This document shows, one piece after another, positions 11,149 to 24,002 of a stretch of 64,000 nt of DNA. Where the stretch lies: contig NW_024468601.1 in NCBI RefSeq assembly GCF_001632365.1, positions 1 to 64,000 on the forward strand, written 5' to 3'. The notes under the pieces are model-generated. The model was not told the origin of the DNA. It did not search any database and was given only the letters and a program-made list of their open reading frames with translations. The translations under genes and the position numbers were made by a program. The first letter of the stretch is position 1, and every line of letters starts with the position of its first letter. This DNA comes from Laetiporus sulphureus 93-53 (Eukaryota; Basidiomycota; Agaricomycetes; Polyporales; Laetiporaceae).

Positions 11149-12433
11149 ATGAGCTCTACACTGTCCAAGGCGACCGTCACGGCGGTAGGACTGCTAAGCA
11201 AAGCGTTCCTGAATGTCGGATACTGCTCTTCCGTTTCGGTCAATGGCCTGGACAACCTCCTCGAAGCGTTGAACAGTGATGAGAGGACTTCCGGGCGTGG
11301 CATTATTACTGGTGAGTGCCATTTGCTCCGTTGTGTGCAATCATAGCTGATATAATTAGTCGCAAACCATTTGTCCATGTATGCGGATCAGTCGTGCAGG
11401 CTTGGTTTGTTCTCACGACAGTGAATCAGACTCGACGACCCCCTGATATGGGGCGTACTCCCGGCCAAATTTTACCTCGAGTCACATTTCACTAGATGGA
11501 CACTCGGAGCGTCCGACATCATGTTCACGAACCCGTAAGTCTTCTCGCGAAAACACGGGCGAAATTATCGCATACCGCTAACCCTGATCTGCTAGATAGT
11601 ATCTTTTCCATGTTCTTCAGAAACGGGCAGGTTATTGAGACCTTCCGCGGAAAAGGCATCTTCCAGCCAGCAGTGGACACAGCCATCCACAAATTGAACC
11701 ATGGAGCATGGGTGAGATTGAAGCGCCACCAGTCTTTGCCCAATCTCATATTATGCATAGATTCATCTCTTTGGCGAAGGAAAAGTAAATCAGCCAGCGT
11801 TCAATCCGTCGCACGACTCGCTCAAGCTGCTCAGATTCAAGTGGGGTGTGTACGTCAAGACCCTCTGCTATATGCGACGTTATGGCTAATGTACACGAAT
11901 TCGTTGCAGTGGGAGGATCTTGATGGAGACCGCCAAACCACCGGTCATTATACCTATCTGGTTGACAGGCAAGTGTAATAAAACGCGGCACTCGCATACA
12001 GACATATTCACGATCTAGTTGGACAGGCTTCGACAAACTGATGCCAGAACAGCGCTTGATACCCTGGAAGTTCTTCCCACGACCGCGTGTCGCCTTGAGC
12101 ATCACGTTCGGTGCGCAAGTCGATACGGACAAGATGCGTGATACCTTGGCTCGCATGATCCGTGAAGAGCGGCTTCCAGAAGTCCCCCGGACATCCCATG
12201 GAGGCCTCTCCGATACGCATCGCCCCGAGGACGAGAGGATCAGCGTGCAGATGACGGGACATTGGCTTAGGGACGTTTGGATGATAAAAGCGGATGAATT
12301 TGGTGTGCAAGGGCCAGCTAGACTGCACACTGTTCAAAAGGTGGCGAGTATTCGCAGTGCGTTGACTGCACTTGTGCAGCAGCAGGTGGAGGAGTTGGGA
12401 AGAAAAGTGACCAGTGAAAAAGCCGCGTTATGA
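11149..12433 (+). CDS. TAZ1: Tafazzin-like cardiolipin-remodelling acyltransferase
   Basis: Seven exons join in frame to give 317 residues: 11149-11311, 11360-11378, 11430-11534, 11600-11711, 11761-11849, 11910-11968 and 12027-12433. Tafazzins move acyl chains between phospholipids and lysophospholipids on mitochondrial membranes and mature cardiolipin. The product shows the family hallmarks: Val-Ala-Asn-His-Leu-Ser-Ile-Leu-Asp-Asp-Pro (the HX4D acyltransferase motif), then Arg-Trp-Thr with Phe-Thr-Asn-Pro, Phe-Arg-Gly-Lys-Gly-Ile-Phe-Gln, Leu-Asn-His-Gly-Ala-Trp, His-Leu-Phe-Gly-Glu-Gly-Lys-Val-Asn, and Phe-Lys-Trp-Gly-Val-Gly-Arg. The HX4D motif is split by an intron. The sixth intron reads either as a GC-AG intron (11969-12026) or as a GT-AG intron (11973-12018); both keep the frame and differ by four residues. 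The start is the first ATG before the conserved N-terminal helix. Confidence 0.9.
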
Positions 12434-12845
12434 TCCTTGTATCATTCATGCCTTCTCACGTAGCGTACGATTCCGATCTAAAGTAGCGTATTCAGGCAAG
12501 GCGAATTGCGATACGAGGCGCGTTTGTGGCGCACCAGCCACAGACGCGTCAAGCGTATATTTTCAACGCGTTGCAGCCAATATTGAAGGGCGCAAATCGT
12601 TCTCACCGACAGCTCTGTCCTTGTTTGTCACCATGCCGGTGACATAGAGGGACCAGTCGATGCCTGCGACCTTCTATGAGCTGCTCAGTTGTCGAAGTTA
12701 AACTCGCAGCCACTATCGGCTGACTAAGCCGACGAATCTGGACAGTGAGTCGAGCATACTCCGCATCACCACTGCTATACCAGCTACCAAGTATTTCGTG
12801 AAGGGTTTTTTCTCGACTCTGAAATCGCCGTTATCGAGCATCAAA
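12434..12845. other. Intergenic spacer, no gene seen
   Basis: About 410 bases between the tafazzin stop and the next start codon. It contains no convincing exon on either strand and presumably holds the 3' end of one gene and the promoter of the next. Confidence 0.5.
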
Positions 12846-13444
12846 ATGAGCGTCCAATCTCAGATGCCTTGGGAAACGCTGAGGGCGGAAACGCTGAGAG
12901 CAGTGCTCAAGGACCTCGAAGTGAAGCAGTACTTCAGCAAGAAGGACGAAATGGTCCAATTCTTGCACTCGGTAGAAAGGAATGGTGGTGTGTGCCAATA
13001 GCTTCCTCAGGCAGCCTATCGTAACTAATCGCAAGGATAGTCGAATCCGATGTTGGGAGACCTGAGCGTACGCGACACCGCGAGCCAGGGGCACAGGCCG
13101 GACCATCTCGCTCGCGGCTTGTGCGCCCGGGAAAGCTCATTGCCTACGTGGAGATCCAGAAGCGTGTACCCCGACATCATCATGTCGCTCCCAACGCCAT
13201 ACAGGTGTCGCCAACGTACAGGGCGGGCAGAATTAGCGCACGAAAGCAGTCATTCGAGGGAGTTGTGTTACCTCCATCGCCAACTCGTAGAAAACGTGCA
13301 AAAAGTGGACAATTTCTCATTGGAGTTATAATGCCGTCCATAAGCAATGCAATTGCAGGACCCTCGTCATCGAGCAGAAGCGACGAAGACGTTGGCGAGA
13401 GCGCAAGCGCGAGGATATCAGGGAAGGGTAAAGGCAGAGCGTAG
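12846..13444 (+). CDS. Small basic hypothetical protein with a SAP-like N-terminus
   Basis: Two exons, 12846-12987 and 13041-13444, with a normal short intron (GTGTGTG donor, CTAAT branch-like site, GATAG acceptor) give 181 residues in frame. Residues about 10-45 form a helix-rich stretch (Leu-Arg-Ala-Val-Leu-Lys-Asp-Leu-Glu-Val, then Lys-Lys-Asp-Glu-Met-Val-Gln-Phe-Leu) that resembles the helix-turn-helix of SAP DNA-binding motifs; this resemblance is weak. The rest is Arg/Lys/Ser-rich, with Pro-Thr-Arg-Arg-Lys-Arg-Ala-Lys as a likely nuclear localisation signal and an acidic/serine patch before a basic C-terminus. A nuclear or chromatin role is an inference. It converges with the PhyH gene 200 bases downstream. 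Confidence 0.65.
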
Positions 13445-13644
13445 TGCTGGAATCAAAGATTGACCGCGAGAAATGGTGCTGAACGAGGGTCGCCTGGCCT
13501 TGGACATTGCGACAATCCCACATCTCTCCAAAGTCATCATTTTGTATATCCGGCGATGGAGCTTGTCCACATGTATGATACAGCGCGAAAACACAGCGCA
13601 ACTACTGTACAAACATCTTGTATGAATTTCATAGCCACTGAATC

Positions 13645-14825
13645 TCAGTTCTCAAGAGAATACCCGACGTCGCCGTTCACGCTCTCTTGTAACTTGATCA
13701 GGCGATCGAGCATCTTCTTTCCTCTCTCATCCACAGTCTCACGGAACCGCTCCTCCTTCATCCACATCAATCCGTGTTGCAGCACATTCCGCGCACGGGT
13801 CGCGCCACCGCGCGTGTCACCCATGGATGCATGCAAGGTGGCGCGACGTTCCTCGGGGTCATACGTCGCGCAATGTAGGATATTGTTGTTGTAGAACACG
13901 GTCTCTCCAGCTGCAGAAGCCTGCTTCAGTGCCTATATAACTTGAGACCCACAGTGAACCTACGTTGAAGTGTCACTCGGACTGCACCTGGCATAGCCAT
14001 CGGATTATCCGGAGAATCCAGAGTAGAAGACAATGCCCACTGCTCCGGAGTCCGTGGTACTTTGTGCGATCCAGGAACAACATACAGACAAGAGTCATTG
14101 TAGAGTGCCCTGTGGAACGGGTGAATTCAGCCTGAGTTATCCCAAAGAGGATACAAAGGACGAACGTGTTCCATTGCACCTATGGCACGACATAAGCAGT
14201 TCAGCACAGAAATTGCAAAGATACGCCAGCGAACATACGCCACAATGCCAGACGTCCAACGCCTTGCGTTCTTCGTCTACAGTAGCAATCTCGCGCACAT
14301 CGTCGCGGTGCCATCGTAAGGCAAATGCGTGGGATTCCGGGTTGATCAACATGTTGAACAACTCTTCAGGATGAGATGTCATGGATCGCGTCACAAGCGT
14401 GCAACGTTAGAACCGTTCACTGTAGAATAAGTGGTTTACGGCGCATACCCATTTGCAACTCGTCCTCCTCGCACTCTAGGAGCTCTTTTATCACATCCAC
14501 CAAGGCATCCGAGGTGTACCACTGTGCGAATGCGGGTTCGCCGAGATCTGGGTGCATGATGTGCTGCACGCCCCATGAGTCCGGATGGTCTTCGTTGAAA
14601 AAAGGGGGAAACTGCCGTCCGACCTACATGTCCAAAGTCAGACTATTCAAGATGTTGAAACTAAGTGTATCTCACTGTTCTGCGCATCTTCCAGCTTCCC
14701 GAACGCGTCCGTGCGACGACTGTTTCAGCTGCCATCTCCAGTGCATCGCGAGATTCAGGAGGAATGAGATTAGGGACAATAACGAAGCCCTGCTCTTCGA
14801 AAATCTGCTTGCGAGCGGTTTCCAT
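13645..14825 (-). CDS. PhyH-family Fe(II)/2-oxoglutarate dioxygenase
   Basis: A multi-exon minus-strand gene. The exons read, in order: a helical N-terminus (Gln-Ile-Phe-Glu-Glu-Gln-Gly-Phe-Val-Ile-Val-Pro) from the ATG at 14825, an exon with Phe-Pro-Pro-Phe-Phe-Asn-Glu-Asp, an exon with Leu-Arg-Trp-His-Arg-Asp-Asp-Val, an exon with Val-Pro-Gly-Ser-His-Lys-Val-Pro-Arg-Thr, and a last exon starting near Gly-Glu-Thr-Val-Phe-Tyr-Asn-Asn-Asn. His-Arg-Asp is the metal-binding HxD pair and the His in Ile-Leu-His-Cys-Ala is the likely distal ligand, so the active site looks intact. Family members hydroxylate carbon skeletons using oxygen and 2-oxoglutarate; the substrate is unknown. An extra upstream exon beginning at 15362 is possible. 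It is divergent from the peptidase gene, with about 490 bases between the starts. Confidence 0.85.
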
Positions 14826-15318
14826 AGCCTTGCGCTGTATATTCTGGGCGAACCTTACCGCGCTGCAGTCAAGTCAAGGTGATGAGACTGATTCCACTCC
14901 GGATCTCTTCAGCGGAGCCGGGGCCTATCTATGTATACATCGTCTTCGATTGTCATCTCCGTCTTGAACTTCAATTGATAAGTAGCGTGTGCAGCCGATA
15001 TCAACATGTTGGGTGGCGTCATAGGCCGCGATGATAGCCGAACACATGAGCCTTATAGGAACAGGAAGCCAGTGATTGAATGATGAGGTCGTACTATTTG
15101 CAACTGACTTTGAGGGTGGCTCCCTGGTCTGTGCTTTCCGTGTTTTCCTCTTGAGGCTTGAATCAAGCATCCGGGCACTGTTCCAGGTCGCATTCCAAGC
15201 CGCACATCCACAGACTACTCTTCGCGAGCACCATGTATGTAACGTGATTACGGGGAGACTCGGTGGCTGCAGTATTGTTGATTGCCTCAATAGACAACGG
15301 CACGGATACTCTACAAGG
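14826..15318. promoter_or_regulatory. Divergent promoter region between PhyH gene and peptidase gene
   Basis: The two genes point away from each other across these 490 bases, so both promoters should lie here, unless the PhyH gene has an additional 5' exon. No TATA box or repeated operator-like site stands out. Confidence 0.4.
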
Positions 15319-17618
15319 ATGTCGAAGAAAACGGCCCCGTACGGCACTTGGAAGTCGCCCATATCAGCAGACGCGATCTTGCAAAGTGTAAGCAGCGATC
15401 ACTGCATGCGGTCAACGCATCGTATCTTCATTGAGGATATCGGATACAGGGATCCAAAGTTGCTGAAGTATTCGTGGATCCGATCACCTCTGCCATATAT
15501 CATGTCGAGAAGAGGCCATCTGAGGGAGGGCGGGATGTTGTGGTCAGGACCGAAGAAGGTCGGGATGTCGTTGGGAAGGGTTGGAACACAAGGACGGGAG
15601 TACAAGAGGTACGCCGCCCTGTCTTCTCTCCCATGGGTTCCTGCTAACATTCATGCAGTATGGAGGAGCACCTGCGATCGCTTACAATGGCGTCATCTAC
15701 TTTTCAAACTACGTGGACAACAAGGTGTACGAGGTGAGGGAGGGTAAAGAGCCAACTCCAATCACACTCGGTAAGTTCAACGGATTCCTAGATGATCGTG
15801 CACTCTCAATGACGCGCATACAGACAATAAGAATCATCGCTTCGCAAAGCTCGATGTGCATCCCAAGTACCCTCATTTTTTGGTGGCCATCATGGAGGAT
15901 CACACGAAGCCTGCGCCCCCAGATGTAGCCACGACTTTATGCATCATCAACAGCGAGACAAGCAAAGTGTCCACCATCGTCGTTGGCGCTGATTTTTATG
16001 CGTATCCTTACTTCTCTCCGGACGGTCTGCATCTGGCTTGGCAACAATGGTCCCATCCCGACATGCCTTGGGAAGGTGCCGAGATATTTGTGGCCGAAGT
16101 CATCGCAGACGAACATACTCTGACCGTGGGCAAGCCTGTGTATGTCGCAGGCAAGAAGAACGACATCAGCGCATCCTCGCCTGGATGGGCATCCAGTGAT
16201 GTCCTCCTTTTCACCACCGACGAGTCTGGTTATCAGAACCCGTGGAAGTATTCTGTCTCATCCGGAAAGGCATCTGCAATCCTGCCCTCCCCTGTGAAGC
16301 AAGACTTCAGCCAGCCCATGAAGAACCTGGGATGGGAGTATGGCGCTCCCCTAGACGATACGGCGACTCGAGCACTGTTCGCGGCAATGAAGGATGACCG
16401 GAGCGTTCTGTACGTAGTCACATTGCAGAGCGGCGCGTTGGAAGAGATCAAGTGTCCGTATATCGAGATCACCGGAGTGAAGCGCGTCGCGCGCGACTCG
16501 GTGGTATTTCTAGCTCAGAAGGACGATGAGCCGACGAGCGTGGTCATCTGCTCTCTCAAAGACTACTCCATGCCGCAGTTCTCCACTGTCAAAGCTTCCT
16601 CTGCAGGTCTCCAGTTCCCTCGTTCGCTCATCTCGATCCCTCAGCCGGTGACGTTGTCTGTGCCGCAGACCAACGAGCCTTTGCATGTGCTGTACCTCCC
16701 TCCCACAAACCCAGACTATGAGGCTCCAGAGGGGGAGAAGCCGCCGTGCATTGTGAATGCACATGGAGGGCCTACTGGACGTGATTCTCCTGTTCTGGAT
16801 CTGTCGAAGCAATTCTTCACCAGCCGAGGTTGGGCTTGGTGAGCGCTCTACGGCAATACTTTCTCTTCATTATGTTGAAAGCTATTCATAGGTTGGACGT
16901 TAACTACGGAGGCAGTTCCGGTTACGGGCGGAAATATATGTACGTGCACTCCCATCCTAACGCTCAGGCATAAATAAACGCTGGCACATTTAGGGAACGT
17001 CTCGCAGGCAAATGGGGTATAGTGGACGTCGAGGATTGCATCAACGCGACACAACAACTCGCCGCGCCACCGTACTCACTCATTGATCCTAAGCGGAGCA
17101 TCATTCGCGGCGGATCGGCCGGCGGGTATACCACTCTGGCCACTCTTTGCTCTCATCCCGACATATTTGCTGCGGCCACCTCCCTGTATGGGATCGCTGA
17201 CCTGCGTGTTTTGTGTAATGACACTCACAAGTTCGAGTCGCACTACATGGAAAAGCTCATGGGAGGCACGTTGGACGAGATTCCGGAGGTCTACAAGGAC
17301 CGCTCGCCGATTTTCCATGCGGATCAGATTAAGACGCCGTTACTCGTAAGTCCTTTCGTGAAGATCACCACACGTATGTTTCTCATGCGATGCTCCGCAT
17401 GACAGGTCTTGCAGGGCTCCGATGATGCTGTCGTACCACCTGCTCAGGCGAAGATCATTGTCGACGCCATCACGAAACGCGGAGGACGAGTGGAGCTTCA
17501 TATGTTCGACGGTGAGGGACACGGGTGGAGGAAAGCGGAAACAATCAAAGAGGCACTCGAACGAGAGCTGTATTTCTACGAAGATGTCTTTGGCATCGCA
17601 GGAGGGCAGAGAGCATGA
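15319..17618 (+). CDS. S9 family (prolyl oligopeptidase-type) dipeptidyl/acylaminoacyl peptidase
   Basis: Seven exons join in frame to 655 residues: 15319-15387, 15450-15608, 15659-15770, 15824-16838, 16892-16939, 16994-17345 and 17406-17618. The N-terminal two thirds form the beta-propeller part (Asp-Val-His-Pro-Lys-Tyr-Pro, then Tyr-Phe-Ser-Pro-Asp-Gly, then Ser-Pro-Gly-Trp). The C-terminal alpha/beta-hydrolase part has His-Gly-Gly-Pro-Thr, Asn-Tyr-Gly-Gly-Ser-Ser-Gly-Tyr-Gly, the nucleophile motif Gly-Gly-Ser-Ala-Gly-Gly, Gln-Gly-Ser-Asp-Asp-Ala-Val-Val-Pro-Pro (acid) and Gly-Glu-Gly-His-Gly-Trp (His). The catalytic triad is complete. No signal peptide is seen, so it is probably a cytosolic enzyme clearing peptides. 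The start is the ATG before Thr-Ala-Pro-Tyr-Gly-Thr-Trp-Lys-Ser-Pro, the usual N-terminus of this fungal group. Confidence 0.93.
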
Positions 17619-17710
17619 TGCATTCTGTTCTCACCGAACATTATAGGTCCTGGAACGTTGGCGCATCTCTAGCAGAAGTAAAATTTCCATGTACATTAGT
17701 TACACAATAG

Positions 17711-18850
17711 TCAGACGCGGTCGTTCAACAAATTGATTGCGCGAGCATGTGCACTTTTACCTCTGCTGACTTTGAAAAATATCAAAGAATCTCCACGATG
17801 CAGAAAACGACCCTCTTCAGGCATACGAAGGTATCGGTCGTATGATGGAATGACACACTTGATAGGCTCGAGCAGCCGTTCCACCAGTACACAAAGCCCG
17901 TAACAGGGCTTTACGCGGTACTCCAAGGTTCCCGCGTATCTGAACTGCAGCACAGCGCGTCCTGAACGTCGCATAAGTCACCAAGTAGAAACATTCATCA
18001 AGATCTTCCTCTCAGCTCACCGCTATAGGGAGTACGACGCTTCCTTCCTCTCTGATCCAAACCCAGAGAATTGATTTGAAGCTCGAGTATCTCATCGTCC
18101 CCAACTACATGGCACTTGTTGTCTTGTACACCGAAATCATAAACGAACGGATCGCAGACACTGTCTATGAGGTTGAGTCCTTCCACTTCTTCAGGTGAAG
18201 GGGCTATTGAAGCAGCGCGTTCCATCAATTCCTCCGTGACTAGTTTGTCTCGCAATAGGAGCTGGCGGAATATCAGATGACGGGGGTTCACGGCGATGTT
18301 CAGCAAAGATATACCCCAAGGCAAGGTGTTGGGCCGGGAAAGATCGAGACCACCAGCGAATGCCTCCTTGCTGGGGTCTGTCGCGAGCCGGAAGCGGATC
18401 TCACCAGAGAGCGCAGGGCGGTATGTAGAAGACTGATAATAGAGGAAGCCAGTGGTACCCTGTGGGAACGGGTTGTCGACAGCTTGGCTTGTCATTTCCT
18501 GCCACTGATAAGTGATGTCTTCGGTTGCAGATAAGTGGCCACTGTCCGCTGCAGCGTCTTTCACTGGCTTCTTATGCTTCGCATCAGCTCTTGGGGGCAC
18601 GGGAAGATCGCAGCCAGGTGCAAGGGAGAGACGGTCTCCAATCCTGGCTGTACTCAATCCGCTCAACTGCAAATAGTCGGAAGGTGTCAAATGAGATCGA
18701 TCTAAGGTGGCGATGTGCTGAATCTTATCCGCAAGACCTCGCTTTGAAATATAAGTACATGTGTACACGAATTCATACTACGTAGCTAACTCACTTGTTG
18801 GGAATACCTAAGAGATGGCAAGCAAATCGCTTCGTATCTTGCTTTCGATG
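17711..18850 (-). CDS. Hypothetical fungal protein, exon structure only partly resolved
   Basis: A large exon (about 17998-18741) and a C-terminal exon (17711 to about 17955) are coding on the minus strand, with a short 5' piece at about 18794-18840 (ending Leu-Leu-Gly-Ile-Pro-Asn). The protein has the segment Phe-Pro-Gln-Gly-Thr-Thr-Gly-Phe-Leu-Tyr-Tyr followed by Leu-Ser-Gly-Glu-Ile-Arg-Phe-Arg and Leu-Pro-Trp-Gly-Ile. This layout occurs in uncharacterised basidiomycete proteins, but no function is known to me. The join between the last two exons could not be fixed because the visible donor and acceptor phases do not match. The N-terminus is not determined. Confidence 0.6.
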
Positions 18851-19288
18851 GACTGCGAGCGATTACGGAAGTGATCGCAGCTCTGCTCACGCGAAGCATT
18901 ATTGAGGCGGTAAGAGGGTCAACAGCGGCGCGAATCAAGAGTTCTGGCTTCAAGGTCAGACATGGTCGTTAGGAGCCCCGGATGGGATTGCGAAGGAGAC
19001 ATCTACTGTGCCCATGGGAAGTGGCTGTTACAGGATGGCATATGCTTACCGTCGGAATGGCCAAAAGATCTCACTCCGTGCTCGTGAAGCAGTAGCAGAA
19101 GTACACCAAGTATCCGTACCGCAGAACGTGCGATGAAAGAGGCTGACCGTTAGCAAATGTTTTGCTGATCACAACGCTAGTTGGCGTGATTGCGAATAAC
19201 AGATAGCGCACGTAAGCAAACATTTCGAACTTGTATGTCGGATATATCGAGTCGTAGCAAATGCCAGTGCAGGCGTACTGTCTGTGGC
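18851..19288. other. No gene resolved; may hold 5' exons of the hypothetical gene
   Basis: About 440 bases between the last visible exon piece and the DUF4243 fragment. Upstream exons of the minus-strand hypothetical gene could lie here, but none is convincing. Confidence 0.4.
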
Positions 19289-19549
19289 ACCCGATATCGT
19301 TCCTAAATTCATGGCTCCTAGCAATCATCCAGACGACCACCTCTGCGAGGTCGAACGGGAACTAGCCCATTCTCGGATAGATACGGGGACAGGCCTGCAG
19401 GCCACCTCGCTAACGTCCCGAAGGAAAGCGAGCCCGTGTTGGATAGCGCAGACTCGCTGCTGGATGGCACGAGGATTGACGGGTTGACCGCTGATAGGCT
19501 CGGGTGGACGGGGAAGGGGCAAGACAGAGGCAGCGGGGACTTCTTTGAG
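19289..19549 (+). pseudogene. Fragment of a DUF4243 (AflY-like) gene
   Basis: In mixed plus-strand frames the sequence reads Asn-His-Pro-Asp-Asp-His-Leu, Arg-Pro-Ala-Gly-His-Leu-Ala-Asn-Val-Pro-Lys, Leu-Leu-Asp-Gly-Thr and Gly-Leu-Thr-Ala-Asp-Arg-Leu-Gly-Trp, ending near Asp-Phe-Phe-Glu. This matches the last part of the two DUF4243 copies at 22.5 kb and 24.0 kb, which lie on the opposite strand. At least one frameshift is needed. It resembles the decayed copy (22.5 kb) more than the intact one. It is an orphan piece, inverted relative to the other copies. Confidence 0.75.
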
Positions 19550-19728
19550 TCAATTCAAATTTCGTCGCTACGCAATACTACATAGGATATCGGGCTAAGG
19601 TGCGGATGCAACTGAATTGATTGCCCGCTGAACTACCCTGCCTTCTTTCATTCCGGAATGAGAAATGTTATACAATGCTGTCAAGGAAGGGAGGTGACTT
19701 CTTTCATCTTTGACCGAATGAAGCGATC

Positions 19729-21751
<2,023 letters not shown>

Positions 21752-22455
21752 GAGGGAAGACGGAGTGCTCTGCTCAGTTATAGTGCCCACTTTAAAAGTC
21801 TGTTCGCCATACCTCAAAAGCGCAGAGCGTGACTCCAGGTTCAATCACGCAATCGGACCCCACCTTCGCGATGCATGATAGGCCGCGGTCATTAATTCGC
21901 GACTACCCAGCCGGTCGTCTTCATTTCAAAATATATATGATGAACAGCCGACGATCTTCTGCGCTCAGGGAAGAAATCCACGAATGTGGGCAAGAAGAAC
22001 GGTGATCAGCGGCTGGACATCGAAAGCACATTAAGATGACAAGCCTTCGAAGCGCTCGAAGCGCCCGCTTGCGACATAATTCGACTCCGCCACATCGAAT
22101 GCCGGCATCCGGCATCCGGTGGTTGAAATCTGTTGAAATAGATATCTGTTCTAACTACAGAACATGCTCGCTTGTCTGTACTATAGCAGGCTGCAGCTTC
22201 ACTCGCAAGCTGAAGCTAAATCAGCCTTCAGCAGTGTATTCCAAAAAAATGTAATCAGGAATAACGTGATGACCCAGCGCCAAAAAAAACCCTTTCCAAA
22301 CTTCGTTAGCATCACGAGTCAATATCCTCTAGTGGTGCAGTTTCGCCCACAAGCAGATAGTTGAAGGGATCGGTTACATAAAAGAGGTTCTACCACTAGT
22401 CACAAGTGCCGCACTAATCGCGTCCGCTTCTCTTTCTGTTCTCTTACAGTTCACT
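21752..22455. other. Intergenic region upstream of homocysteine synthase
   Basis: About 700 bases without a recognisable exon. It contains a small imperfect inverted pair around 22190-22218 (CTGCAGCTTCACTCGCAAGCTGAAGCT-like, AGCTTCA facing TGAAGCT) and several poly-A runs. Confidence 0.5.
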
Positions 22456-23600
22456 TATTTATAACGTGCCATCCAGCAGCTCTGCGCCGTCCAATGCGGG
22501 CTCGCCTTCCTTCGGGATGTTAGCGAGGTAGCCTGCAGGCCTGTGTCCGTATTTCTCCGAGAAATGGGCTAGTATCCGTGAGACCTTGCGGAGGTGGTCG
22601 TCTGGATTGGTTATGGCGCTCGGCATGATTGGGAGCCATGGATCGGGGAACGCAATATCGGGTGCCAGTACGCCCGGGGAGAAGTCCGTCTTAGATGCGG
22701 CAGCATGCGAGGACGGTGTCGCAGGTACATGTGCATAGAAGTCGCGGATGGGGATGTCGAGTCACCAGCGTGCCACCCACCAGGTGATGAACGTCAAGAA
22801 GTATGTACGAAGCAGGAGGGATATAGAACGCGGAGACGAGTATGCTGCATATGAGGGTAGAAAGATGTTCGAGGTCACCATGTGCATCCTAGGACGATGA
22901 GCGTTTGAAAAAGCACGGCGATCCGGGATGCGCTCACAAATAGAAGTCTGCATTGAATGTGCCGCTGACGCTGGTATCCCGAGCACCCCACCCGCATACC
23001 CCATATAACAAGGCGTTTAGCAAATTCAGCTCTTCGATCTTCCTTTCGACTAGTTCGCCGTCGCATACGTGAATAATCCAGTCCTTGGCATGAGATAGCG
23101 GCCTCTCTCCAAGAATAGATGCAGCCTGGTTGTGATACACCGGACCCTTGGTGAGGACTTTTCGGTGGGTGAAATGCAGCGCGGCGCACGAGAACATCTA
23201 GTACAGTATGCGTGCGATGATGGTGAGTACATGCACGCCATGATCGACAGACTTTGACGCCGTGTCCGCCGATGCGGGATGCGCAATTGATATCTCATTC
23301 AATACGAGTGATGCCGACTTCGAGGACCGGAGAGACTAGGGCTTAATGCTCTGTTCGCGCCAGAAGTCTGCAATCGCGAGACCAGATGGAGGATCTGGAG
23401 GGGACGAACAGTGGTCTGCGCCAGACCGATGTCGGTAATCAGTACATTAAACACCCTCAATTTCTCATTCAGCTGTACCTTCTGCTACGAGTCCAGGTGT
23501 GTCAAACTCGAGGCCATATCCAAGGTAGATCATAGGATGGTACATACTTGCGTAGAGGCGATTGAGCATCCTCCTTGGCATCTGAAGAGGCTCATCGCCA
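22456..23600 (-). pseudogene. Decayed DUF4243 (AflY-like) gene copy
   Basis: Minus-strand segments in several frames match the intact neighbour in order: His-Pro-Met-Ile-Tyr-Leu-Gly-Tyr-Gly-Leu-Glu-Phe near 23.53 kb; Lys-Ile-Glu-Glu-Leu-Asn and Gly-Thr-Phe-Asn-Ala-Asp-Phe near 22.95-23.05 kb; Ser-Leu-Leu-Leu-Arg-Thr-Tyr and Trp-Trp-Val-Ala-Arg near 22.8 kb; Pro-Trp-Leu-Pro-Ile and Leu-Leu-Asp-Gly-Thr near 22.47-22.64 kb. Stops and frameshifts break the frame (for example a TGA soon after the His-Pro-Met-Ile block), and the 5' part is missing. It is a tandem duplicate that has lost function. Confidence 0.8.
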
Positions 23601-24002
23601 GTCGGATCGTCCCGCTTGTTGATGTTCAGTCTGGCGGAACAATATCATTATGAAACGGTGCGTCGTCTCATCGTTGTTGAACCATAGAAACCGTAAATCA
23701 GATGGTATCGAGCGCAGTCACGGTTTCTCGGTCTTTAAGTAGTAGTAAGTTGACCTCGATCTCGGATGTGATAGCACATGAATGACTCCTATTTCTGACA
23801 GAATCAAACCGTTCACGTTCCTCAGACTTAAACAAGGTATACTCTCGCAGCTATTGCGCTCAGGTGGGAGAAGTGTTAAGATTGACCAGTTAGCAAGTAC
23901 ATGAAAGCGCCAAAACCCGAAACGCGATACGTCACAATCACGAGACATCGAGCGCGCGATTCGTCACGTCACGGTACGAGATATTTGTACACAAGTTTCC
24001 GC
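23601..24002. other. Spacer between the two tandem DUF4243 copies
   Basis: About 400 bases with no recognisable exon. It may contain the remnant promoter of the decayed copy and the 3' flank of the intact one. Confidence 0.45.

Noticed and set aside
11496..11978. 160-codon plus-strand frame in the tafazzin gene
   Set aside because: It reads through several introns in the wrong frame; the spliced model shows all tafazzin motifs instead.
15076..15747. 223-codon plus-strand frame
   Set aside because: It runs from the intergenic region through the first exons and introns of the peptidase gene; only parts of it are coding, in the spliced model.
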